NCBI GenBank assembly: GCA_963844865.1 | Contig: CAWJPY010000019.1 | Location: 42,389 to 106,388 of the forward strand | Length of the DNA: 64,000 nucleotides | Reading direction: 5' to 3' | DNA from: CAWJPY01 sp963844865 | GTDB lineage: Bacteria; Acidobacteriota; Thermoanaerobaculia; Thermoanaerobaculales; Sulfomarinibacteraceae | Part shown: positions 28,000 through 35,583 of the stretch, one piece after another | Layout of the letters: each line of letters begins with the position of its first letter | Position numbering within the stretch: the stretch's first letter is position 1 | The notes under the pieces: generated by a model | Database searches by the model: none | What the model saw: the letters and a program-made list of their open reading frames with translations, nothing else | What the model was told of the DNA's origin: nothing | Position numbers and translations under genes: made by a program

Positions 28000-28515
28000 A
28001 TGGCAGAGTCCAAGCTCGACAAGCCGACCGTCTACCGCAAGGTCCGGCACGCCGTGCGGCTCGCCCAGGAAGAGGAGTACGAGAACGCACTGCTCCTCTT
28101 CGAGATGTACCTGCCGTTGCTGTCCCCCGACAATGACGACGAGGTCCGGCTCCTGGCCATGGCCTCGTCCCACTGCGGCCTGTGCGTGGCCAAGGTCCGT
28201 CACCACTACACCGAGGCCCTGGAGTACTGCCGGGTCTCCCTGAGCCGCGACAATGACCCGGACCACCGGGCGAACACGGCGCTGATCTACCTGCAGCGCG
28301 GCGACCGCCGCCGCGCCATCAGGCACCTCTTCGCCGGTCTGAAGGCCCGGCCCGACCACGCCCGTATCCTGGGCATTCTGGGGCGGATCGGTACCCGGCG
28401 TCCGCCCGTCCTGCGCTTCCTCAAGAGGGGGCATCCCCTCAACGTCCTGCTGGGCAAAATGCGAGCGCGTCACACCCGGCGCAACGGCCCCGTCGGCCAC
28501 CCCGGGCGGCGCTGA
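28000..28515 (+). CDS. TPR-like helical repeat protein
   Basis: A 171-residue soluble protein with helix-turn-helix repeats resembling tetratricopeptides: RLAQEEEYENALLLFEMYL (about residues 18-36), a second pair around VRHHYTEALEYCRVSL and a third around LIYLQRGDRRRAIRHLFAGL. The C-terminus is very basic (RARHTRRNGP). TPR proteins mediate protein-protein contacts; the partner is unknown. I chose the ATG at 28000; an in-frame ATG at 27979 is possible and neither has a strong ribosome binding site. It precedes nifJ by 145 bases. Confidence 0.7.
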   Translation: MAESKLDKPTVYRKVRHAVRLAQEEEYENALLLFEMYLPLLSPDNDDEVRLLAMASSHCGLCVAKVRHHYTEALEYCRVSLSRDNDPDHRANTALIYLQRGDRRRAIRHLFAGLKARPDHARILGILGRIGTRRPPVLRFLKRGHPLNVLLGKMRARHTRRNGPVGHPGRR

Positions 28516-28659
28516 GCGACCGCCCCGGCATTTTGTCGCCGCCGGCTCCTTGCCAGGCACGCGGAGGACGACTATCCTACCGCGGGCTTGTCGGCCACTG
28601 GTCCGCGCCGCGACACCGCCCAGACCAGGATCGATGCCCGGCCCAAAGTGGAGGAATTG

Positions 28660-31600
28660 ATGACCGATCGACAGACCGTGATGATCGACGGCAACGAGGC
28701 CACCGCGTCGGTAGCTCACCGCATCAACGACGTGTGCGCCATCTACCCCATCACCCCGTCGTCCAACATGGGCGAGTTCGCCGACGAGTGGTCGGCCCAG
28801 GGCCGCACGAACATCTGGGGGACGATCCCCGATGTCGTGGAGATGCAGTCGGAGGGGGGCGCCTCGGCGGCCGTCCACGGCTCGCTGCAGGCTGGAGCGC
28901 TGACCACCACCTTCACCGCCTCCCAAGGCCTGCTCCTCATGATCCCGAGCATGTTCAAGATCGCCGGCGAGCTGACCTCCACCGTGTTCCACGTGTCGGC
29001 GCGGACGGTGGCGACCCATGCCCTGTCCATCTTCGGCGATCACTCCGACATCAACGCCTGCCGCTCCACCGGTTGGGGCATGCTCTCCTCGTGCTCGCCC
29101 CAGGAGGCCCACGACTTCGCCTGCATCGCCCAGGCCGCCACCCTCGCCGCCCGCATTCCGTTCGTCCACTTCTTCGACGGCTTCCGGACCTCCCACGAGG
29201 TGTCGAAGATCGAGATGCTCTCGGACGACGACCTGCGGCGCATGATCGACGACGACCTCGTGCGGGCCCACCGCCAGCGCGCCCTCTCCCCGGACCGGCC
29301 CGTGCTACGGGGCAGCTCCCAGAACCCGGACACCTTCTTCCAGGCGCGGGAGACCATCAACCCCTTCTACGACGCCTGCGCGGACCACGTGGTGGCGGCC
29401 ATGGACGCCTTCGCCGAGGTCACCGGCCGTGTCTACCGGCCCTTCGACTACGTGGGACACCCCGAGGCCGAGCGGGTGGTGGTGCTCATGGGGTCGGGGG
29501 CCGAGGCCGCCCACGAGCTCGTGGAGTGGCTGGTGGCCCGGGGCGAGCGGATCGGCCTGGTCAAGGTCCGGCTCTACCGGCCCTTCGCGGCCTCCCTGCT
29601 CTTCGGCGCGCTCCCCCGGAGCGTGCGCCGGATCGCAGTTCTGGACCGCACCAAGGAGCCGGGCGCCGTGGGCGAGCCCCTGTACATGGACGTGCTCTCA
29701 GCCCTCGCCGAGGCCGGCGCGTCCGGGAGCAGCCCGTTCGCGGAGATGCCGTTGGTGGTGGGCGGCCGCTACGGCCTGTCGTCCAAGGAGTTCAACGCCG
29801 CCATGGTCAAGGCGGTCTTCGACAACCTGGCGGCCGAGACGCCCAGGAACCACTTCACCGTGGGCATCAACGACGACGTCTCCCACACCTCGCTGGAGGT
29901 GGACGACGACTTCGACATCGAGGCCGATGACGTCTTCCGGGGCGTCTTCTTCGGCCTCGGCGCCGACGGCACCGTGGGCGCCAACAAGAACTCCATCAAG
30001 ATCATCGGCGAGGAGACCCCCAACTACGGGCAGGGCTACTTCGTCTACGACTCCAAGAAGTCCGGGGCCGTGACGGTCTCCCACCTCCGCTTCGGTCCGC
30101 GCCCCATCCGCGCCACCTATCTGATCAAGAAGGCCAAGTTCGTGGCCTGCCACCAGTGGGTGTTCCTGGAGAAGCTCGACATGCTCGAGTACGCGGAGCC
30201 CGGGGCCATCTTCCTGGTCAACTCGCCCTACGGCCCCGAGGAGATCTGGGACCACTTCCCGCGCGAGGTGCAACAGGACATCCTGGACAAGAAGCTCAAG
30301 CTGTACTGCATCGACGCCACCCAGGTCGCCCAGGACACCGGCATGGGCCGCCGCACCAACACCATCATGCAGACCTGCTTCTTCGCCATCTCCGGCATCC
30401 TGCCGCGGGAGGAAGCGATCGCCAAGATCAAGGAGTCCATCGCCAAGACCTACGGCAAGAAGGGGGACGAGATCGTGCGCCTCAACTACGAGGCGGTCGA
30501 CTCCACCCTCGCCAACCTGCACGAGGTCGAGGTCCCGGACCACGTCACCGCCCTCACCTCCCGTCCTCCCATCGTGTCCGAGCAGGCGCCGGACCTGGTC
30601 AAGCGGGTGACCGCCATGATGATGGCCGGCAAGGGCGACCTCTTGCCGGTGAGCGCCTTTCCCCCGGACGGAACCTGGCCCACCGCCACGACCCAGTGGG
30701 AGAAGCGCAACATCGCTTTCGAGATCCCGGTGTGGGACCCGGACCTGTGCATCCAGTGCAACAAGTGCGCGCTGGTCTGCCCCCACGCCACGATTCGCGC
30801 CAAGGTGTACGACCCCCAGGAGCTGGAGGGGGCGCCCGAGGCCTTCAAGTCCACGCCGTACAAGGGGCGTGAGATCGAGGGCGCGGTGTACACCATCCAG
30901 GTCGCACCCGAGGACTGCACGGGCTGCACCCTCTGCGTGAAGGTGTGCCCGGCCAAGGACAAGTCCAACCCCAAGCACAAGGCCATCGACATGCATCCCC
31001 AGATGCCGCTCCGCGAGCAGGAACGGACCAACTGGGACTTCTTCCTGGCGCTGCCCGAGGCCGACCGTACCAAGCTCAAGCTGGACGTGAAGGGATCCCA
31101 GTTCCTGCAGCCCCTGTTCGAGTTCTCCGGGGCCTGCGAGGGCTGCGGCGAGACGCCCTACGTCAAGCTCCTCACCCAGCTCTTCGGCGACCGGGCCCTC
31201 ATCGGCAACGCCACCGGCTGCTCCTCCATCTACGGCGGCAACCTGCCCACGACTCCCTACACCGTCAACGCCGACGGCCGCGGTCCGGCCTGGAACAACT
31301 CCCTGTTCGAGGACGCCGCCGAGTTCTCCCTCGGCTTCCGCCTCGCCGTGGACCAGACCCGGGCGCGGGCGCTGCGCCTCCTGAAGGATCTGGCCGGTCA
31401 GATCGGCGACACCCTCGTGGAGGAGCTCGTCTCCGCCGACCAGAGCGACGAGGCCGGCATCGCCGCCCAGCGGCAGCGGGTGGCCACCCTGCGCGACAAG
31501 CTGCAGGGCCTCTCCGGACCCGAGGCCCGGCAGCTGGAGAACGTCGCCGACTATCTGGTGCGCAAGAGCGTCTGGGGGGTTGGCGGCGACGGTTGGGCCT

Positions 31601-32241
31601 ATGACATCGGTTACGGTGGCCTCGACCACGTGCTCGCCATCAATCGCGACGTGAACCTGTTGGTGCTGGACACCGGTGTGTACTCCAACACCGGCGGCCA
31701 GGCCTCCAAGGCGACCCCCATGGCAGCGACCGCCAAGTTCGCCATGGGCGGCAAGGAGGTGCAGCGCAAGGACCTGGGCCTCATGGCCATGGCCTACGGC
31801 CACGTGTACGTGGCCCAGGTCGCCTTCGGCGCGAAGGACGCCCACACCGTGCGCGCCTTCCAGGAGGCCGAGTCCTACTGGGGGCCGTCCCTGATCATCG
31901 CCTACTCCACCTGCATCGCCCATGGCTACGACATGGGGGACGGCCTCGACCACCAGCAGCTGGCGGTGGACAGCGGCGCCTGGCCCCTGTACCGGTTCGA
32001 CCCGCGGCGGGCGCTCGCCGGCGAGAACCCCCTCAAGCTGGACTCCAAGCTGCCCAAGATCCCCTTCGAGGACTGGGCGTTGAAGGAGACCCGCTTCCGG
32101 ATGCTGCTCAAGTCCGACCCCGAGCGCGCCAAGATGCTGCTGGTGAAAGCGCAGCGGTCGGTACGAGCTCGTTTCGACGTCCTACGCCAGCTGGCGGAGC
32201 TCGAGGTGGGCGGCGCGAACGCCGCGGCCGAGAGCAACTGA
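28660..32241 (+). CDS. nifJ: Pyruvate:ferredoxin (flavodoxin) oxidoreductase, single-chain
   Basis: A 1193-residue homodimeric enzyme that converts pyruvate and CoA to acetyl-CoA and CO2, reducing ferredoxin or flavodoxin. Domains in order: pyrimidine-binding domain I with YPITPSSNMGE near the start, domain II, the gamma-type domain, the ferredoxin-like insert with CIQCNKCALVCP (about residue 697) and CTGCTLCVKVCP, then the TPP-binding domain with the proximal-cluster Cys in ACEGCGETPY, and GDGWAYDIGYGGLDH near 975. Length is normal (about 1170-1200). The ATG at 28660 has GGAGG at proper spacing. It is followed 22 bases later by a dihydroorotate-dehydrogenase-like gene, a common pair. It indicates ferredoxin-based, oxygen-sensitive carbon metabolism. 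Confidence 0.95.
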   Translation: MTDRQTVMIDGNEATASVAHRINDVCAIYPITPSSNMGEFADEWSAQGRTNIWGTIPDVVEMQSEGGASAAVHGSLQAGALTTTFTASQGLLLMIPSMFKIAGELTSTVFHVSARTVATHALSIFGDHSDINACRSTGWGMLSSCSPQEAHDFACIAQAATLAARIPFVHFFDGFRTSHEVSKIEMLSDDDLRRMIDDDLVRAHRQRALSPDRPVLRGSSQNPDTFFQARETINPFYDACADHVVAAMDAFAEVTGRVYRPFDYVGHPEAERVVVLMGSGAEAAHELVEWLVARGERIGLVKVRLYRPFAASLLFGALPRSVRRIAVLDRTKEPGAVGEPLYMDVLSALAEAGASGSSPFAEMPLVVGGRYGLSSKEFNAAMVKAVFDNLAAETPRNHFTVGINDDVSHTSLEVDDDFDIEADDVFRGVFFGLGADGTVGANKNSIKIIGEETPNYGQGYFVYDSKKSGAVTVSHLRFGPRPIRATYLIKKAKFVACHQWVFLEKLDMLEYAEPGAIFLVNSPYGPEEIWDHFPREVQQDILDKKLKLYCIDATQVAQDTGMGRRTNTIMQTCFFAISGILPREEAIAKIKESIAKTYGKKGDEIVRLNYEAVDSTLANLHEVEVPDHVTALTSRPPIVSEQAPDLVKRVTAMMMAGKGDLLPVSAFPPDGTWPTATTQWEKRNIAFEIPVWDPDLCIQCNKCALVCPHATIRAKVYDPQELEGAPEAFKSTPYKGREIEGAVYTIQVAPEDCTGCTLCVKVCPAKDKSNPKHKAIDMHPQMPLREQERTNWDFFLALPEADRTKLKLDVKGSQFLQPLFEFSGACEGCGETPYVKLLTQLFGDRALIGNATGCSSIYGGNLPTTPYTVNADGRGPAWNNSLFEDAAEFSLGFRLAVDQTRARALRLLKDLAGQIGDTLVEELVSADQSDEAGIAAQRQRVATLRDKLQGLSGPEARQLENVADYLVRKSVWGVGGDGWAYDIGYGGLDHVLAINRDVNLLVLDTGVYSNTGGQASKATPMAATAKFAMGGKEVQRKDLGLMAMAYGHVYVAQVAFGAKDAHTVRAFQEAESYWGPSLIIAYSTCIAHGYDMGDGLDHQQLAVDSGAWPLYRFDPRRALAGENPLKLDSKLPKIPFEDWALKETRFRMLLKSDPERAKMLLVKAQRSVRARFDVLRQLAELEVGGANAAAESN

Positions 32242-32263
32242 CCGGCGCACAAAGGAGCGGACC

Positions 32264-33259
32264 ATGGATCTCACCACCCACTACCTCGGCTTCGAGCTCG
32301 CCAACCCGATCATGGTCGGTGCCTGCCCCCTGGGCAGCAATATCGACACCGTCCGCCACCTGGCCGACTGCGGCGCCGCCGCCGTGGTGCTGCCGTCCCT
32401 CTTCGAGGAGGAGATCATGGCGGCGGTCCGCACCGAGCTCGAGCAGGAGTCGGCCGGGGCCGGCTTCGCCGAGGCCACCCTCGGCTACCATGCCGACCCC
32501 GCCGGCTACCACATCGGCCCCGAGCAGTACCTGAAGCACATCGAGGCGCTCAAGGGCAGCGTCTCAATCCCGGTCATCGGGTCCCTGAACGGCACCACCG
32601 CCGGGGGCTGGACCTCCTACGCCAAGAAGATGGAAGGGGCCGGGGCCGACGCCATCGAGCTCAACGTGTTCTACCTGCCGGTGGACGCCTCGGAGTCCGG
32701 CGAGGACGTGGAGCGGCGAACCGTCGAGGTGGTGCGGTCGGTGAAGGGCGCGGTGTCCGTCCCGGTCGCGGTCAAACTGTCCCCGTTCTTCTCCTCCATC
32801 CCCAACCTCGGCCGGCGCCTCGCCGAGGCCGGGGCGGACGGGCTGGTCGTGTTCAACCGTTTCTACCAGCCCGACCTGGACATCGAGGAGCTGGACGTGG
32901 TGCCCAATCTCCGCCTGTCCAGCCCTGACGAGCTGCGCATGCGCCTGCGCTGGCTGGCGGTGCTGTCGGCCCAGGTCGAGGAGCTGTCCCTGGCCTGCAC
33001 CGGCGGCGCGCACAGCGCGGTGGACGCCATCAAGGCGCTGATGGTGGGCGCCGACGTGGTCCAGCTCGTGTCGGCCCTGTTGATTCACGGCCCGGAGCAC
33101 ATCGGGCGCATCCTGGAGGCCATGGAGTTCTGGCTCAAGGAGCACGAGTACGCCTCCCTCGCCCAGATGCAGGGGAGCATGAGCCTCTCCCACGTGCCCG
33201 ACCCCGACAAGTTCGCCCGTGCCAACTACATGCGGATGCTGGACAGCTGGCAGATGTAG
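32264..33259 (+). CDS. Dihydroorotate dehydrogenase-like flavoprotein
   Basis: A 331-residue FMN-binding TIM-barrel protein of the dihydroorotate dehydrogenase-like group. Visible features are the N-terminal FELANPIMVGACPLG, SIPVIGSLNGTTAGGW, DAIELNVFYLP and the Lys in VAVKLSPFF, with a C-terminal phosphate-binding region (GGAHSAVDAIKALMVGADVVQLVSALL). It is distinct from true PyrD, and the family is often found directly behind nifJ, as here (22-base gap with an AAGGAG site). Whether it oxidises dihydroorotate or another substrate with ferredoxin is not known. It converges with the metallo-hydrolase gene. Confidence 0.85.
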   Translation: MDLTTHYLGFELANPIMVGACPLGSNIDTVRHLADCGAAAVVLPSLFEEEIMAAVRTELEQESAGAGFAEATLGYHADPAGYHIGPEQYLKHIEALKGSVSIPVIGSLNGTTAGGWTSYAKKMEGAGADAIELNVFYLPVDASESGEDVERRTVEVVRSVKGAVSVPVAVKLSPFFSSIPNLGRRLAEAGADGLVVFNRFYQPDLDIEELDVVPNLRLSSPDELRMRLRWLAVLSAQVEELSLACTGGAHSAVDAIKALMVGADVVQLVSALLIHGPEHIGRILEAMEFWLKEHEYASLAQMQGSMSLSHVPDPDKFARANYMRMLDSWQM

Positions 33260-33284
33260 CCGGGGCCGGGCGGCGGGCCGATCC

Positions 33285-33935
33285 TCAGCCGCGCACGAAC
33301 GGGTTGGTCCGTTTCTCCCGGCCGATGGTGGTCTCGGGTCCGTGACCGCACACCACCCTGGTCTCGTCGGGCAGGGTGTAGAGCTGCTCCCGGATGGAGC
33401 GCTCCAGGACCTGGAAGGACCCGCCGAACAGGTCGGTGCGACCGATGGATCCCGCAAAGAGCACGTCGCCGACGATCGCCACGGGGGGCGGCGGCGCGTC
33501 CCGCAGCACGAACGACACGCCCCCTGGAGAGTGACCGGGGGTGTGGCGCACCTCCAGGGCCAGCGCCCCCAGCTCGAGGCGCTGTCCGTGCTCCAGCCAC
33601 AGGGTGGGCGGAGGGGGGGTCTCGGCCTCCAGGCCGAACATCCTCCCCTGCAGGCTCAGCCCCGAGTACATCTCCAGCTCATCCCGGTGCAGCCCCACCG
33701 GGAGGTCACCGCCGAGGAGGCGCAGCAGCTCGGCGGTGCCGGCGGCGTGATCCAGGTGGGCGTGGGTGTGCAGGATCATCATCGGTCGCAGGCCGCTGGA
33801 CGCGATGCGGTCCGCGATGCGCGCAGCCTCCTCGCCGGGGTCGATCACCGCCAGCACGCCCTCCTCCTCGTCACCCACCAGCACGCAGTTGGCCTGGATC
33901 GGCCCCACGGGGAAATACTCCAGAAGCATGGTCAC
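33285..33935 (-). CDS. MBL-fold hydrolase, glyoxalase II-like
   Basis: A 216-residue soluble metallo-beta-lactamase-fold enzyme. The metal-binding motif HTHAHLDHAAG (HxHxDH) lies at about residue 56-66; later ligands are HTPGHSPGG, GDVLFAGSIGRTD and the His of CGHGPET. This is the YcbL/GloB-like single-domain group that hydrolyses thioesters such as S-lactoylglutathione, but the substrate cannot be read from sequence. It starts at GTG 33935, overlapping the stop of the purine phosphorylase gene by four bases (or at ATG 33929), so the two are co-translated. Confidence 0.85.
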   Translation of the reverse strand: MTMLLEYFPVGPIQANCVLVGDEEEGVLAVIDPGEEAARIADRIASSGLRPMMILHTHAHLDHAAGTAELLRLLGGDLPVGLHRDELEMYSGLSLQGRMFGLEAETPPPPTLWLEHGQRLELGALALEVRHTPGHSPGGVSFVLRDAPPPPVAIVGDVLFAGSIGRTDLFGGSFQVLERSIREQLYTLPDETRVVCGHGPETTIGREKRTNPFVRG

Positions 33936-34786
33936 GCGCTCTCCCGCTGGGGCGGGAACATCCGCTCGATCAGGAGGCCGAGGAGGACGGCCATGCGCTC
34001 CGCCGCCCGCGCGCCGGCCGCCATCACCTCCTGGTGGCTGAGGGGAGCGTCCACGAGGCCGGCGGCGGGGTTGGCGGCCAGGGACAACGCCAGCACCCTC
34101 AGGCCCATGTGTCGTGCCGCGATCACCTCAGGCACCGTGGACATGCCCACCACTGTCGCCCCCAGGGCACGCAGCATCCGCACCTCGGCGGGGGTCTCGA
34201 AGGACGGTCCCAGCACAGCCGCATAGATACCCTCGCTGACGGCAAAGCCGGCCTCGGCGGCGGCCTCCACGGCCAGCCGCCGCAGCTCGGGATCGTAGGC
34301 CGAGCTCATGTCCGGGAAGCGCGGCCCGAACTCCTCACCCCAGGGCCCCACCAGGGGGTTAGAGGCCTGCAGGTTCAGGTGGTCCGACACCACCACCACC
34401 GAGCCGGGAGCGAGCCCGGGATCCAGGGCGCCGGTGGAGTTGGTGGCCACCAGCACCTCCGCGCCGAGGAGGGCGGCGATCCGCACCGGCGCCACCACCT
34501 GCTCGGGCCGGTACCCCTGGTAGAGATGGAGGCGCCCGTTCATCACCAGCAGGGTCTCGTCTCCGCGGCGCCACAGGCTCATGGACTGGCGATGTCCCTC
34601 GAGCTCCTGGAGGGGGAAGTCCACCACCTCGGCGAGGGGCACCTCGGCGGAGACCTCCCAGCCGGGAATGGCGAGGGTGATCCCCGACCCCGCCACCAGC
34701 AGCGCCCGGACCCTCCCCACCTGCCAGCGCTGCCGGAAGCGCTCGGCGAGGACGCGCACACCCTGGGGTGTCAAGCCTTCGCTCAT
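33932..34786 (-). CDS. Purine nucleoside phosphorylase, type I trimeric
   Basis: A 284-residue enzyme that splits inosine and guanosine (deoxy forms too) with phosphate into base and ribose 1-phosphate. Family signatures: LLVMNGRLHLYQGY, ATNSTGALDPGL, the phosphate-site His in that loop region, LGPSFETPAEVRMLRALGA and VGMSTVPEVIAARHMGL; the purine-contact Asn sits in AANPAAG. Length fits the trimeric class (about 270-290). The ATG at 34786 has no ribosome binding site, but TACGCT lies eight bases upstream on the minus strand, another possible leaderless start. Upstream lies the 13-bp minisatellite, beginning 25 bases from the start codon. Confidence 0.88.
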   Translation of the reverse strand: MSEGLTPQGVRVLAERFRQRWQVGRVRALLVAGSGITLAIPGWEVSAEVPLAEVVDFPLQELEGHRQSMSLWRRGDETLLVMNGRLHLYQGYRPEQVVAPVRIAALLGAEVLVATNSTGALDPGLAPGSVVVVSDHLNLQASNPLVGPWGEEFGPRFPDMSSAYDPELRRLAVEAAAEAGFAVSEGIYAAVLGPSFETPAEVRMLRALGATVVGMSTVPEVIAARHMGLRVLALSLAANPAAGLVDAPLSHQEVMAAGARAAERMAVLLGLLIERMFPPQRESA

Positions 34787-34810
34787 GGCGCCGGAGCGTA
34801 CCACAGCGTC

Positions 34811-35065
34811 CGGCGGCAGTGAGCGGCGGCAGTGAGCGGCGGCAGTGAGCGGCGGCAGTGAGCGGCGGCAGTGAGCGGCGGCAGTGAGCGGCGGCAGTGA
34901 GCGGCGGCAGTGAGCGGCGGCAGTGAGCGGCGGCAGTGAGCGGCGGCAGTGAGCGGCGGCAGTGAGCGGCGGCAGTGAGCGGCGGCAGTGAGCGGCGGCA
35001 GTGAGCGGCGGCAGTGAGCGGCGGCAGTGAGCGGCGGCAGTGAGCGGCGGCAGTGAGCGGCGGCA
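34811..35065. repeat. 13-bp minisatellite, 19 perfect copies
   Basis: CGGCGGCAGTGAG repeated head to tail 19 times without a single mismatch (34811-35057), plus a partial unit (35058-35065). It directly abuts a long inverted repeat and lies between the purine phosphorylase promoter and the S23 pseudogene. Perfect copies imply recent expansion or active homogenisation. There are no spacers, so it is not a CRISPR. Confidence 0.97.
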
Positions 35066-35214
35066 TGGTCACTCCGGGTCGTTCGTGTGAGAACGTAGCC
35101 GGTGGCCGGCCCAGGTCAAGGGCAAGCCGGGCTCGGAGCCCGGTGCTTCGCACCCTTGACATGGGCCGGCCACCGGCTTGTGAGGGAGGGCATGAACGAC
35201 CCGGAGGTGACCAT
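35065..35214. repeat. Long inverted repeat able to form a cruciform
   Basis: The outer arms (35065-35087 and 35191-35214) match except for one gap and one G/T position. The inner arms (35097-35122 and 35153-35178) match at 25 of 26 positions. The 30-base centre has its own hairpin (CCGGGCT/AGCCCGG). The start codon of the S23 fragment (35192) lies inside the right arm. Confidence 0.9.
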
Positions 35215-35377
35215 GCTCAACGCGCTCCACAACCCCGGCCTTATGGCTCATCGCCAAGCTCTTGAGGCTGCGGGCGCTGCGATCAAGCTGGTGATGAGGC
35301 TCCCGGCTCCCCTGAGGTCCATTGGCGATCAGGTCATTCGCTCGGCGAGCTCGGTGCCCGCGAACCTCGCCGAAGGT
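35192..35377 (+). pseudogene. Truncated S23 four-helix-bundle protein
   Basis: The first 62 codons of an S23/four-helix-bundle protein, a small family first seen in 23S rRNA intervening sequences. The part from LMAHRQALEAAGAAIKLV through SASSVPANLAEG closely matches the complete paralogue at 43757-44164. Homology stops right after LAEG at 35377, and a composite-repeat module 1 starts within ten bases. The open frame continues through the repeat into unrelated residues and overlaps the smc start. So the second half of the bundle (helices 3 and 4) is lost, probably through repeat insertion or associated deletion. Confidence 0.8.
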
Positions 35378-35383
35378 TCGCCA

Positions 35384-35458
35384 GAGGGGGTGCCAGGCAC
35401 CGTCGAAGACGGTCCGAGAATCCCTTTCGCTTCATTTGCGGCGGTGCCTGGCACCCTC
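35384..35458 (+). repeat. Composite repeat, copy D (module 1 only)
   Basis: GGTGCCAGGCACC (35389-35401) and its inverted partner GGTGCCTGGCACC (35443-35455), with about 40 bases between. Module 2 is absent. It interrupts the S23 gene. The following 120 bases to smc contain one degenerate unit of the minisatellite family (near 35480) and no gene. Confidence 0.85.
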
Positions 35459-35583
35459 TCTGATGCTTCACTGATCGCCGTCGCTGTTCACTGCCGCTGC
35501 CGCGAGAAATGTGACGCCGGTGTGACGGGTATGCAGGTTGCTCGCTTCCTCTCCCGCGACCGTTTTGATAGGTTGACGACGCC

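Noticed and set aside
34811..35065. Tandem array considered as a CRISPR
   Set aside because: Units are 13 bases, head to tail, with no spacers and no cas genes in the window.
35065..35377. S23 locus considered as a 23S rRNA intervening sequence
   Set aside because: No 23S rRNA sequence flanks it; the neighbours are protein genes.
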